Shown in pieces: positions 27,312 through 39,985 of a stretch of 64,000 bases of DNA. Below the pieces are notes generated by a model. It saw only the letters and a program-made list of their open reading frames with translations. It searched no databases and was not told where the DNA came from. The stretch is from Eriocheir sinensis (taxonomy: Eukaryota; Arthropoda; Malacostraca; Decapoda; Varunidae). Within the stretch, counting starts at the first letter, position 1, and each line of letters begins with the position of its first letter. A program made the position numbers and the translations under genes. Location of the stretch: the NCBI RefSeq assembly GCF_024679095.1, contig NC_066512.1, positions 11,809,097 through 11,873,096 on the forward strand. Reading direction: 5' to 3'.

Positions 27312-28392
27312 ACTTAACGGCTAGTGTTTTATTTTAAAGAACCACCTTCGCGTCCCTCTGACACGTGTCTACCTCACTTTTCAAGCACCGACGAGTGGCT
27401 CAGAGTCATGTTACAATCTACCACGAAAAGTTCGAGAGGGTTTCTAAACGATCCAACACAAAATAAAGGAAAATTGGTGAGAAGGCAAGCCGACGACTGT
27501 AAGTGGTGGGTATTTTCGTTTCATTTCGTACTGCTACATGTGCTAAGGTTTCAGGTATAGTTTGGCACCAAAGAAATCATGCCCTAGAAAGTGAAGCCAT
27601 AGAGAAATTACCTAAAACATTTGCCAATCACAGTTAGCAGCGTCAATCCTCTCTTGCTATCGTTCGTAGGGTGCCTCATATTTTTGTCCTGGTGACTGTA
27701 CCTTTATAGGCATCTTGCAAATATTTTGCAGCCCTCCGCCTACGCTACCTTGAGACTGCCGCTGCGTTCAAGTGGATGAGGGCATAACATAGATACCATG
27801 GGCTTCGAAAATAGGATACCTTTGTAAATATAGAAAAGGTGCGAGTTGACACAAGTTACTCCTTCAGTGACCTAAATATCTGCCTTGAGCTGGGGGATCT
27901 TATGAAAAAAACGAGATAAAATGAGTAAAAGCGAATCTTATTCCGTCTAAAGGACAGATTACCACTTTTTAATAGTTTATTTTTTACTCTGTGACTTGAC
28001 TGGCTCATACGAAAGTACGCGATGGTATATTTTTCAAATTCAAAGAGTTAACCGTAGATGAATACCTTACATTTTAACTTCTGTCCATTAGAATCAGCTG
28101 ACCATGATATTCAATGGTTATTCACTGGGTTTGGTGGAGGGAAGGAGGGGGAGGAAGGGGAAGAGAAAGGGAGGGAGGAAGGGAGGTAAAGTTGGTAAGA
28201 GGAAGGGAGGGAGGATAGGAGACAAGGCTGATAAGAGGAAAGGAGTGAGGGAACGAGGGGGGAGTGACAGGTAGGAGAAGGGTGTCGGGAGAATGGAGGA
28301 GGCCAAGGGGAGTAATTAGGCGTAGCTCAACTACTAACGAGGTAAATTAAATGGATGTACAAGGGGCCGCTGCAGGGCGCTGGGGAGAGGGC
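27309..28392. other. No gene seen
   Basis: Unassigned sequence. 28130-28300 is purine-rich (GGGAGGAAGG-like) and grades into the minisatellite. Confidence 0.45.
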
Positions 28393-28650
28393 GTGAGAAT
28401 GAGGTGGGAAGGTGAGAGAGAGCAGGAGAGGGTGGGAGTAAGTGAGAATGAGGTGGGAAGGGGAAAGTGAGTGGAAGGAGAAGGGGGAGAGAGGAAGTGA
28501 GAATGAGGAGGGAAGGTGAGCGAGAGGAGGTGGGGGTGGAAGGAAGTGAGAATGAGGTGGGAAGGGGAAAGTGAGTGAGAGGAGAAGGGGGAGAGAGGAA
28601 GTGAGAATGAGACGGGAACATGAAGGTAGAGAGCGAAGAGGATGAGGAAG
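28393..28650. repeat. Purine-rich minisatellite with alternating 49/55-bp units
   Basis: GTGAGAATGAG recurs at 28393, 28442, 28497, 28546 and 28601, spacing 49, 55, 49, 55. Alternating units differ in their middles (GGGGAAAGTGAGTG against GGTGAGCGAGAGG), giving a 104-bp higher-order period. Confidence 0.9.
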
Positions 28651-28684
28651 CGGGGAGGGGGGAAATGAGGCTGCAGGATGCTTC

Positions 28685-28688
<4 letters not shown>

Positions 28689-28747
<59 letters not shown>
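28689..28747. repeat. (CT)n microsatellite
   Basis: Pure CT run. Confidence 0.98.
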
Positions 28748-29812
<1,065 letters not shown>

Positions 29813-30448
29813 GAATCCGGTGTTCTGCCGAACCCAAACGTTCCCCACTCTCTGCAAAGCCTGTCGTTACACAGGTCCATCAAACCCTCGTACGATCCGA
29901 AGGTTGTCAGGTCATTATGATGCAGCGACCTAAGCTCATGATAAGTCCCCTCTTGTTATGATTGCTTCCTGAACAAGACTTCTCGTCATGAACAGTGATA
30001 ATCAGTAATACCAGCCATAAAAATACCTGGTGTATGTAGTAATTGAATTTTTACGGACTTTTGGCTACACCTGTAAGTGCTTCACCTAATGCAAAGAGAA
30101 AATTTTCTTCAAATCGCAAAAAAATATTTCTGAAGTCTTTGACGGTGACACCGTCCAGAAAAACAAGTTTATGATAGTTCAACTAAACGACCGACTTACA
30201 TCAATGAAAACAAGAGGAAGAAACAAGAGGCCACAGTATTTATATTGGAAGGGGGAGCAACATGCAAATCTAAAGTTCACTGGGAGTCACTGCAGAAAGA
30301 AAAATTGCACAGAACTACTGTAGCCATATGAGGAAACTCCAAATGATACCATAGAAAAATTTTATTCAGTAAAAAAAAAAAGAACTGGTGTATGAAATTT
30401 GAATAAAAAGACATCAAAATACAGAAGCAGAACACACACTTGTGACAG
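29813..30448. other. No gene recognised
   Basis: AT-rich sequence with broken short frames, possibly the decayed 5' part of the frames at 30449. Confidence 0.4.
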
Positions 30449-30939
30449 ATGTGTCGTTACAAAGGTTATACTTCAGACCATAAACTGAACTCATCAGTAC
30501 AGGATGAACCATCTGCGACCTCTGTTACTGTTCCCCGAGTGGATTACTGTTCACCACGGGTGGCTTTGACAGTGAAAACCATATTCTCATACGTTGTTGG
30601 CGCTCACAACAACGATTTCCAAAATCCACAAAGGAGATTAGTGGGGTTCTGATGAGTATTTTCTACGCTCATGTTGCAAAAGCCTTGTCAAACTATCACT
30701 CGGCTTATAAAACTATCCATGAAAATATCTACAAGCTCTACGAAAGCCTTACCAAATGTGGGTGTGTAAGCCCTGAACTGTTTGAGAATATGGGCCTGAG
30801 ACACTATGGCGCAGAAACACATCAAAAGGCGCACTTGGGTTTATGGCCTTTGTCCTATACTTGCCACACCTGGAAAGACGGGGCACCTGCTTCCTTGATT
30901 ACGAGGGCGGGAACTAATTACGAATATGCCTGCAAGTGA
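30449..30939 (+). pseudogene. Two abutting unidentified frames
   Basis: A 67-residue frame (ATG 30449) ends in a TGA that overlaps the ATG of a 95-residue frame (30652) as TGATGA. The first contains HNNDFQNPQRRLVGF. The second has a helical, aromatic-rich start (VAKALSNYHSAYKTIHENIY) and pairs of Cys (TKCGC, YTCHTW). Composition is not low-complexity, so a decayed coding region, possibly a transposon protein, is plausible. No family is recognised. Confidence 0.25.
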
Positions 30940-30974
30940 TTCCTTCCACCTAGACACGTGGCGGGGCTGGACTT

Positions 30975-31150
30975 CCATGACTTCACCTGACCTCCTCCTC
31001 CTCCTCCTCCTCCTCCTCGTCTTCACCTGACCTCCTCTTCCACTTATATTTCTTCCTCCTCCGCCTTTTCTTCTTCTTCTTCGTCCTACTCCTCTTCCTT
31101 CAACCCCTTCTGCTCCTCTTCCCCTTCCTCTTCCTTCTCCTCCTCCTCCA
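30975..31150. repeat. (CCT)n/(CTT)n pyrimidine tract
   Basis: CTCCTCCTC and TTCTTCTTC runs that end exactly where LINE-A copy 4 begins. Confidence 0.9.
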
Positions 31151-33395
31151 ACGATGAAAATGAAATGGCTACAAATAACTTTTCTCATCCGTATTTACCG
31201 ACGAAGATTGTTTATCACCTCAATTGCCGTAGGTTAGAAGGACCGAAAAGATTTTAAATGGCGTGCTCATCGTAGAAAGTGACATTTTACGCACAAATGA
31301 AAACATTGAAATATGCAAAGCTTCTCCTCCAGACAAAATTACCCCTAGAATTTTCAAAGTAATCAAACATCAAATTTGTAAGCCGCTCTCTGTCTTATTC
31401 AATAAATCTTTAACAGCTGGAAAAATTGCGTTTGATTTTAAACTAGCAAATGTCACACCAATTTTTAAAAAGGGTGACAAATCTCATCCAGGAAACTATC
31501 GACCAATTAGTCTGACATCGATTGTTTGTAAGTTAAAGAAGACTATCATTCGCGACAATATGATGAAATTCTTCGAAGAAAATAATATAATAAATAATTC
31601 GCAACATGGTTTCCATAGTAAACGTTTGTGTTTAATTAACTTGCTTGATTTTTTTTCATTATATTTTTGAGGCGTTCGATGAAAGCAGATCAGTTGATAT
31701 CATATATCTGGATTTTCAAAAGGCATTTGATAAGGTCCCCCACAAACGGTTGCTCAGTAAACTATTGGCGCACGGTATCTCGGGTAACATTTACAATTGG
31801 CTTGTGGACTGGCTCTCTGAACGGAAACAGAGAGTAGTTCTAAACGGTGTTTCATCTAACTGGCTCGATGTCAGAAGCGGCGTACCTCAAGGATCGGTGC
31901 TTTGTCCCATGCTCTTCTTAATTATGTAATGATATCGATGATGGGCTCACTTGCAAAACATCAAAATTTGCTGATGACACAAAAATCACTGGTTAGGTAA
32001 CTACGACACTCGACGAAAAAACATTACAATCAGATCTAGATTGGTTTGCATTTTCGGCCATTCAATGGCAAATGAAATATAACGTTGACAAATGTAAAGA
32101 GTTACACATCGGAAACAATAACAATCGCATTCAGTACGTAATGAATGGCCAACAACTTTCTGCAGTAAGTAAAGAAAAAGATCTTGGAATCACTATATCA
32201 AACGATTTAATGCCCAGTCAGCATTGTTCAGAGGTAGTTAAAACCGCAAACAAAATGGTTGTCTTCATCGGACGAGTCTTTAATAACAAACCGGAAAAAG
32301 TAATATTAAAACTGTATAATTCGTTGGTTCGACCCCATCTAGAGTACTATATACAGTTTTGGTCTCCCTATTACAGAAATGACGTAGAAAAGTTAGAACG
32401 GGTTCAACAGAGAATAGAAAAAAAATTATTCCTAGATTGAGAAACCTATCTTATGAACAAAGGCTTAAAGAAGTAAATTTATTCAGCCTATCAAAACGAA
32501 GAATGCGAGGCGATCTAATAGAAGTGTTTAAAATGTTTAAGGGATTCAGTGATATTAATGCGGAAGATTACTTTACAATTGATAGATCAAATAGAACAAG
32601 AAGAACTAACAAATTCAAGATAATTGGTAAAAGATTCTCGCCGCACGAAGCCAAACACTTCTTCTTCAATCGAGTCGTTAATGTTTGGAATTCTCTACCC
32701 TGTGACATCGTTGATAGTACAACAATTACGGCCTTCAATAATAGATTAGACACGTACTTTGAATCCAACCAGCAACTAAGATATTACTCATTGTCGTAAT
32801 AACGTTTGGGAAGGCGGTGGCTGAGTGGTTAGCGTGCCAGCCTCGCATTCGTCGCGTTGATGATGATGCGGGTTCGAATCCGCCGCTAACCACCTGGGAA
32901 TTTTCAGTCACTGCCGAGTGGCCTAAAACTACCCGCATGGTGTCCTGAAGAAAACCCATCAACCTGGACTCTAGATGAAGTTATGTAAGTGGAATCAAGA
33001 ATGAGCTCCGGGGGGCAGCATGAGCCAATAATAATGGCGCCACTATAAACAATTGCCTGTGCCATGACGGGCTGGGGCCGACCATCAGGCCCTTAAGGAT
33101 AGCCTACCGGCGCTATAAGTGTCCTTGTCCATTTTTATCGTCCGGTTAGTGGTAGTAGTAATGGTAGTTCTTTCCTCTTTCCTACATAATTTCCATGCAG
33201 TTTTTCCATGCTGCATGGTTCTTTTTTCCTTTCCTGCCAGCTTTGGCTGGAGGGATTGGGGGGTGGGGAGGAGCCTTTGCTGTCCTTCATATTCCACCTT
33301 TGATTAGATAGTTAGTGTAGCTTGTCACAAACAGCCACGTACGGTCCATCAGGTCCGCTGTTGTTTGTTCTTCCTTTGTGTTTCTTTGTGTTACT
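31151..33395 (+). mobile_element. LINE-A copy 4, CR1/L2-like RT with SINE in its 3' UTR
   Basis: A sister of copy 2, starting just before NFSHPYLPTKIV (the NNFFTSVFTDED block, frame-broken). RT blocks: FKKGDKSHPGNYRPISL, NNSQHGFHSKRLC, IIYLDFQKAFDKVPHKRL and [16 protein letters not shown] frameshift near 31925 is followed by KFADDTKITG, an intact catalytic pair, then a stop. The C-terminal part is in two frames: NVDKCKELHIGNNNNRIQY to 32440, then EQRLKEVNLFSLSKRRMR to the stop at 32799. The 3' UTR is interrupted by a SINE (32810-33118) and resumes at TGTCCTTGTCC, matching copy 2 from 4407 on. Confidence 0.9.
32810..33118 (+). mobile_element. tRNA-headed SINE, family V1, copy 5, inside LINE-A copy 4
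   Basis: Full head (GGCGGTGGCTGAGTGGTTAG; GGGTTCGAATCC), body (TTTTCAGTCACTGCCGAGTGG) and 3' end (GCCTACCGGCGCTATAAG). Compared with the uninterrupted LINE-A copy 2 (4384-4410), about 18 bp of target (AAGTTCTTTCGAATACTG) are missing and there is no duplication. Confidence 0.93.
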
Positions 33396-33429
33396 CTTTC
33401 ATCTTCAGCTCCACCTCTTCCTCCTCCTC

Positions 33430-33870
33430 TTCCTCCTCTAAACCAAAGCCTACGAGGGGATATGATTCAAGTCTTCAAGTACCTGAAAAAAGTTCAATAA
33501 CGTCGATTACTCCAAATTCTTTGAACTACAAACCAACTCAAGAACTAGAAGTAACGGTTTACCCATTCAGTCGAGTCGATGTAACACAGACATTGGAAGG
33601 AGTTTCTTTTCAAACAGAGTCATCTGCCACTGGAACAATTTTCCCTCAGAAGTAGTAAATGCGAATACCATCAACTCCCTCAAATATCGAATCGACCGCC
33701 ATTTCGTTGCGTCAGGAGTAAACTGAAGACCGAGGTGCTTTCATCTGCTCCCTAGGCCCCAAATGGCTGTCGAACAGATTAATTCACCAAAGCGGGCAAC
33801 CTCGTAATGAGCCAATAGGCTTTCTGTTGCCTGCATTTCCATGTTTCAATGTTTCCATGTTTCCTCCTCC
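33430..33870 (+). mobile_element. LINE-A type C-terminal fragment with octamer tail
   Basis: Reads RGDMIQVFKYLKK, one frameshift near 33492, then FNNVDYSKFFELQTNSRTRS, CNTDIGRSFFSNRVICHWNN, FPSEVVNANTINS and RIDRHFVASGVN with a stop at 33724-33726. The 3' UTR (CCTAGGCCCCAAATGGCTG) ends in TTTCCATG/TTTCAATG octamers at about 33837-33862. It is a different subfamily from copies 2 and 4. Confidence 0.8.
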
Positions 33871-33879
33871 TCCGTAGAC

Positions 33880-35276
33880 AAGGAAATGCTATTTAGGGGT
33901 AATATAGGTACGTCTTCGATCTTAACACAACCAAATTATTCACAAAGGAAAATGCTTTACGAGTATATTCCAGCGTCCTGACTAACAACAATTTGCCATT
34001 ACCGAAATATAGCGAGGTGAGTGAGTACTTACAAAAATGGATTCCAGTAAATCTCCTGGCCCCGAAGACTTATCCCGCGTAGATATACTAAATGTAGCGC
34101 CCAACTGAAAACTCCTATAACATTGTTGTTCAATTATAACATTGCTATTAAGAGTGACAAAGAGCAAATATCAGCCTGATTTTCAAAAGAGGTGTCATAA
34201 AACAAACTACAAATTATGTTCCCATTCGCCTTACGTCAGTCGTATTTAGACTTTTCGAAAACACTATCAGAAACAAAGTGCTTGCCTTTCTTTGCCAACA
34301 AATGTATGACTTAATCAGCATGGGTTCGGTAGTAACAGATGTTGCCGAACAAAATTACTAACATTATTTAATGGTGATGCAATTTGGGATGCCTGTGTAC
34401 CCTATGACATGATTTATTTAGATTTTCAAAAGTTGTTGGAAAAAGTCCTCAATAGGAGACTTATCTCAAAACTGCGCTCTCACGGGTTAAGTTCAGCACC
34501 TATGAATATGGGTCAGAGATTGGCTTCCAGACCGGTTCTGAACGGTGAAGTATCCGGCCGGAATAAAGTAACTAGTAGCGTGCCTGACGGATCAGGCCAA
34601 CGCTCTTCATCACGTATGTAAATGATCTGAAAAATGATCCTCATCAATAAGTTAAATTCGCTGATGGCACCAAATTAGAAGGTAAAGTAACGTGTGCTGC
34701 GGATCGCAACAATCCAGCTCGTCCTAAATAAACTCCCAGACTGTAGTGACAAGGGGCAACTGTGTTTCAACATTGAAAAATGTAAGGTCTTGCCAATAGA
34801 AGAGAAAAATTCTGTTTCAAAACAAAATGAACGTTCGGGAGCTCGCGAATGTTAACCAGGAAAATTATAATGGAATCATTATGAAGAGCGATCTTAAAAT
34901 GAGCGATCAGTGTACAGTAGCGAGTAAAAAAAGCCAACATGATGTTGGGATTAATTTCAAGAAACTTCCATCACAAATCCCCAGGCGCAATGAAAAGGCT
35001 ATACATGACATTTGTAAGGCCACACCTAGAATATGCCGTTCAGTTCTGGTCACCGAAATATGTTAAGGATCAGAACTTACTGGAAGGAGTAACGACAAGG
35101 AACTGACCAAATCCCAGCGGTGCGTGATTTATCATATGAAGAAAGACTAAGCCGGTTAGATCTGTTCTCTCTCAATAGGCCAAGGACTAGAGCGGCCAGA
35201 ATTTCTGTTCGGAATAATTCACTCAAAGCAACACGCGGTAACGGAATGAAACTAAAGAGACAAAGATGTTACACAT
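33880..35276 (+). mobile_element. Heavily decayed LINE-A type RT
   Basis: Scattered frames keep the order of a CR1-like RT: FTKENALR near 33945, MIYLDFQKLLEKVLNRRL at 34409 (for YLDFQKAFDKVPHxRL), SVPDG at 34573, FADGTK-like at 34660, a thumb near 34780-34950, and VRPHLEYAVQFWSPKYVKD near 35010. Many stops and indels make this one of the oldest LINEs in the window. Confidence 0.7.
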
Positions 35277-35338
35277 AAGCACGTGGAAGGTATTTCAATA
35301 TTCGAGTTGTTGATGTTGATGATATTGCTGGTACACAC

Positions 35339-35343
<5 letters not shown>

Positions 35344-35374
<31 letters not shown>
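35344..35374. repeat. (CT)n microsatellite
   Basis: Short pure CT run. Confidence 0.95.
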
Positions 35375-35376
<2 letters not shown>

Positions 35377-35759
35377 ATACAAACTAAATATTATTCTTTT
35401 ATCCAGTAGGAAATTTGAAGAAAAAAAGAGAGACATAGTTGAGATGACTCTCTGCACGTTAAAAATTAACTCGTTATGAAGACAAAAAGGAAAAAAATGG
35501 TAAGCACGTAATTTAAAAAAAAGGCAATTAAACCAAAACCTTACCTATGTTCATGCAGCTCCTCCCTTCACAGCTCCCCTCATCCAGGTGTTACGATCAG
35601 GGCAACAGGTAATATCAAGCCTCGCCGCGCCTCATGTGCACTCGGGTGATGTCCGGGCTCACTCAGGTGCAAGGCCATGAGCAGGTGCACCAATACCTCC
35701 CCTTGGCGGCGTCACAGTCACGGTGCAAGCAGGGGTGACGGCCTTACCTGAGAATGAAA

Positions 35760-36000
35760 GGTGAGGTGCTACAAAGGGGAGGTGAAGAGGGGAAGCGAGG
35801 GAGGGTGACTGAAAGGGAGTGAAGGGGAAGGAAAGGGAGGGAGATAAGAGTTGAGGAGAAAAGAGGGGAAGGGAGGGTGGTTGCAAGGTAGTGAAGGAGA
35901 AGGAAAGGAAAAGAGGTAAGAGTTGAGGGGGAAAGAGGGGAAGGAAGGGTGGTTGGACGGGAGTGAAGGAGGAGGAAATGAAGAGGGGTAAGGTGGAGAT
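35760..36000. repeat. Purine-rich minisatellite, unit about 72 bp
   Basis: TAAGAGTTGAGG recurs at about 35845 and 35917, and AGAGGGGAAGGRAGGGTGGTTG recurs with the same spacing. About three degenerate units. Confidence 0.8.
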
Positions 36001-36182
36001 GAGTGGGTGGGAGGCAGGGATCAGAGGAGAAAGGAAAGGAGAGGGGTAGAGCTGAAGAGAAATGGGATGGATGGAAGAAATGGAAGGAGAAAGGAAGGGA
36101 TAGGGGATAGGATGAGAAAATGGAGTGTGGGAGGAAGAAAGAAAAGGAAAAAGGAAGGGATACGGGGAAGAGATAAAGATAA

Positions 36183-36904
<722 letters not shown>

Positions 36905-36975
36905 GTATGTTAGACGTTTATGTTGGTTCTTTTTGGTAGATATTTTATGTCTGTTAAGGTTAGCACGTTCGGTCA
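36905..36975 (+). repeat. Fragment of the palindrome arm
   Basis: TTTATGTTGGTTCTTTTTGG and TAGATATTTTATGTCTGTT match the right arm of the palindrome at 38590-38650 in the same orientation. Confidence 0.75.
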
Positions 36976-37018
36976 CATAAAAGTCGCGACCTCGCGACCC
37001 ACCGTACCCCTAAGGGCA

Positions 37019-38045
37019 TGTACAGTCGGCTATAGAGAGTAGTGTCACACTGTCCAGTAAGTTTCGTTCAGAAAGCGACATCTGGCAACCCCTCCACGCG
37101 ACATGAAAATTATTACATCCTATCGAAATCGTACTGTTGTGGTGATCGGTGGTCACAGGTGCACTCTCCATAATTTTAAGATAGATATTTATCAACAGTG
37201 CCCGTCGCTAACGCTTAATAAATATTTTTTATTTAGGCTCTGTCGCTACATTTTGACACGAGCTTTTAGTTTCGGTCAAATTTAGTCAAGAGCAATTCTA
37301 AGTTGTTTATCAAACTACGATACATTTAAAAATATACTGCACTTATTAAGGGAGATTGTTATGCCTTTTAACTAAAAAAATAAATCCCTGACAGCCGAGA
37401 TCTTGTTCTTTATTGAAAAAAATTATACGTAATAATAGGCTATAAACGTTCACATGATGGCGTTGTCGACCGCGGGCTTTTCCGCGCTCGCACTCAACAC
37501 ACACACACACACACACACACGTATTTATACTTCGATATTACGTAATCTTCACGGAGAAATGATTTTAGATTTTTGATGATCTGAATTGTCTTTGAGGCTT
37601 TATAGTGACGGGAATTAAGGCTGCGAGTTAAACAGACCCTCAAGCCTATTTGCTGTTTGATGGTAAGGAGCACTATAGTCACTGCCTGCCTCTGTGGAGG
37701 ACAGCATTGCACACGGTATTTTCAAAGTTTAGTAAGAAAAAGTGTTTCAGACTTTGTGATGTTTTACCTCGTCATCATCATCATCATCATCATCATGTAG
37801 AAGACATTCATTATCGCATATCAAAATTGAATTCATGTAATCTGGTATATTTCTAACTAGATTATATTTTATTATAAGATAAAATTATACAATATTATAA
37901 TTTCACGGTCACACACACACTGTACACACTGATAAGCGTCACTAACATCACCAGTAAATGCGCCATCGTGGTATAGTTGCCAGATACCGCTACCAGGCTA
38001 AACATTCTGAAAAGCGTGACACTACTCTCTATCGTCGACTGTACA
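37019..38045. mobile_element. Non-autonomous element with about 75-bp imperfect inverted ends
   Basis: The left end reads TGTACAGTCGGCTATAGAGA then GTAGTGTCAC. The reverse complement of the right end reads TGTACAGTCGACGATAGAGA then GTAGTGTCAC. Weaker similarity runs on to ATCTGGCAAC in both. The inside holds only short frames and a (CAT)n at 37770-37798. No transposase and no clear target duplication. Confidence 0.7.
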
Positions 38046-39024
38046 TATGAATGTAGGAATGTAAGTGTCGAAACACAAGCTCTGTATCACGCCACCGGAT
38101 GTTTTCTGAAAGGTAGCTGTTTATAGCCTTGGGAGAGAGTGGCGAGATGTCTGGAATGTGCCTTTGTGGACACCGGCTGATTCGGAGTCATCACCGGCGA
38201 GAGCCAGGACTAGCGTCGGTGAATGAGAACTAGACGGGCGAGGCGAACAGCAAGAGGTGTGCCTCGCTCTGGGTGTTGGCTTTTAAAGGCGACTCCTCAC
38301 ACTCACTATAAATACGTGTATAACTGTAAAATATAGTTAAAACTCAACGCATGTTTTTATAACGAGAGAGAGAGAGGGGCCATATCTACATCACTTCAAT
38401 TCACAACTTAAATCAACTCTGAGGCCAGACAGCGAGGTAACAGTGTGAGCCTGAATACCATTAACAAACAATACACGTGTTACCCTAAACAGACATATAC
38501 ACGATCTACCAAAAATAACCAACATAAACGTCTAACATAAATTATTTATGTTATTACTATTATTTATTATTTATAACAAATTGTTTATGTTAGATTTTTA
38601 TGTTGGTTCTTTTTGGTAGATAGTTTATATGTTTGTTTAGGGTAACACGTGTATTGTTTGTTAATGGTATTCAGGCTCACACTGTTACCTCTCTCTCTCT
38701 GGTTATAAAAACGTGCGTTAGATTTTAACTATATTTTACAGTTATACACGTATTTATAGTGAGTGTGAGGAGTCGTCTTTAAAAGCCAACACCCAGAGCG
38801 AGGCACACGTTTTGCTGTTCGCCTCGCCCGTCTAGTTCTCATTCACCGACGCTAGTCCTAGCTCTCGCCGGTGATGACTCCGAATCAGCCGGTGTCCACG
38901 AAGGCACATTCCAGATACCGCGCCACTCTCTCTTACGGCTATAAACAGCTACCTTTTAGAAAACATCCGGTGGCGCGATACAGAGCTTGTGTTTCGACAC
39001 TTACATTCCTACATTCATATGTAC
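38040..39024. repeat. Near-perfect palindrome of about 985 bp
   Basis: The left arm runs outward-in from TGTACATATGAATGTAGGAA. The right arm ends TTCCTACATTCATATGTACA. Matching blocks include ACACAAGCTCTGTATC, GAACTAGACGGGCGAGGCGA, CACCCAGAGCGAGGC (right-arm strand) and TACCAAAAATAACCAACATA. Arms are about 470 bp with a short AT-rich centre near 38530-38590. No protein is encoded. Confidence 0.92.
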
Positions 39025-39629
39025 ATGATATTATATACATTAGTGCCTTACAAGTACGTACCAAACAAAGAGGGTGGAATGGACATTGAAATTATATAAC
39101 GAGAAAGAACAAATAACAAAACAAATTTCGATGTCAAACACACGGCCAAAAAGTGTCAAAAGATGATATTGACTTCAAAGAAAAATGGTTAATGGAATCC
39201 CTAAAAAGTTAATCCGCCGAACTGCCACTCTTTAGGGCCGCAAGGTTGTACCCACCAACCAAGTGTCAGGTGTTGTCAGGTCAGGCTGCCACTTAATGGG
39301 CTCGGCCAGGCTGCCTGGTGTTGTCAGGTTAAGTATTTACGAAATAGATCTACCGCAACAATAATGAATGAGATGGGGTCTGGAGTTAACAACTAAGGTA
39401 GTGGACGTGAGCTCTCACCCGGGTATCCCTCATCTTGCGGCCCTAAAAATGACAGTTCAGCTGCTTCACCTCAATGAGGGGATTAGCGGGCCGTGTCGAC
39501 TCCACCCATTCTACCTCCATGCCTCGGACACACCTAGGCAGCATGACGTCACCTCTTTGCCACGCCTCTCCTGCGCGTGAACAGACTTGGTATATGATTA
39601 GACTTTGCTCACACCCACATCCACACACC
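39025..39629. other. No gene seen
   Basis: Contains repeated AGGTGTTGTCAGGTCAGGC-like words (39267-39330) and a 14-bp inverted pair TTTAGGGCCGCAAG (39231 and 39434-39447). No coding motif. Confidence 0.45.
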
Positions 39630-39985
39630 ACTCCGGTAGTTCAGTGGTAAACCTCTGCGTTGACAGGCTTCGCGGACTGGCAGGCGATGGTTTGAGCCCC
39701 GCTCAGGCCGGGATATTTTTTCCTGATAAGGATTGGTTAATGTCCCCCCTTGACCAAGGGGGATGGGGTGTGTGGTGTGTGGAGGTCCTGGCAGTACCCC
39801 CCCCCCCACACACACACACACATACCACCGTAGATGCAGCAGTCCCCTTTAGTGCCTGCCCAGGAGTGTGATTCAAGGAGGAAGACAGGTACTCCGTGTT
39901 CATCTGTAGCTGCCTGCACCCGGGAGACGCCGGCATCGTAATTTTGTTTGTCGTCGTCACTGGGGAGAAGGCGGTAAATACGAAT
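39630..39985 (+). mobile_element. Second tRNA-derived SINE family
   Basis: The head reads CTCCGGTAGTTCAGTGGTAA (good A-box) and GATGGTTTGAGCCCC (B-box), 50 bp apart as in a tRNA gene. The body contains a C-run and short (CA)n (39797-39823) and continues to about 39985, ending near TTTGTTTGTCGTCGTCAC. It is unlike family V1. Confidence 0.6.

Noticed and set aside
26848..27312. Poly-Ser frame reaching into the candidate exon
   Set aside because: It reads the (AGT)n array in a frame different from the candidate exon at 27173.
39231..39447. 14-bp inverted pair TTTAGGGCCGCAAG as a small transposon
   Set aside because: No target duplication, no internal symmetry and no second copy. Too weak alone.
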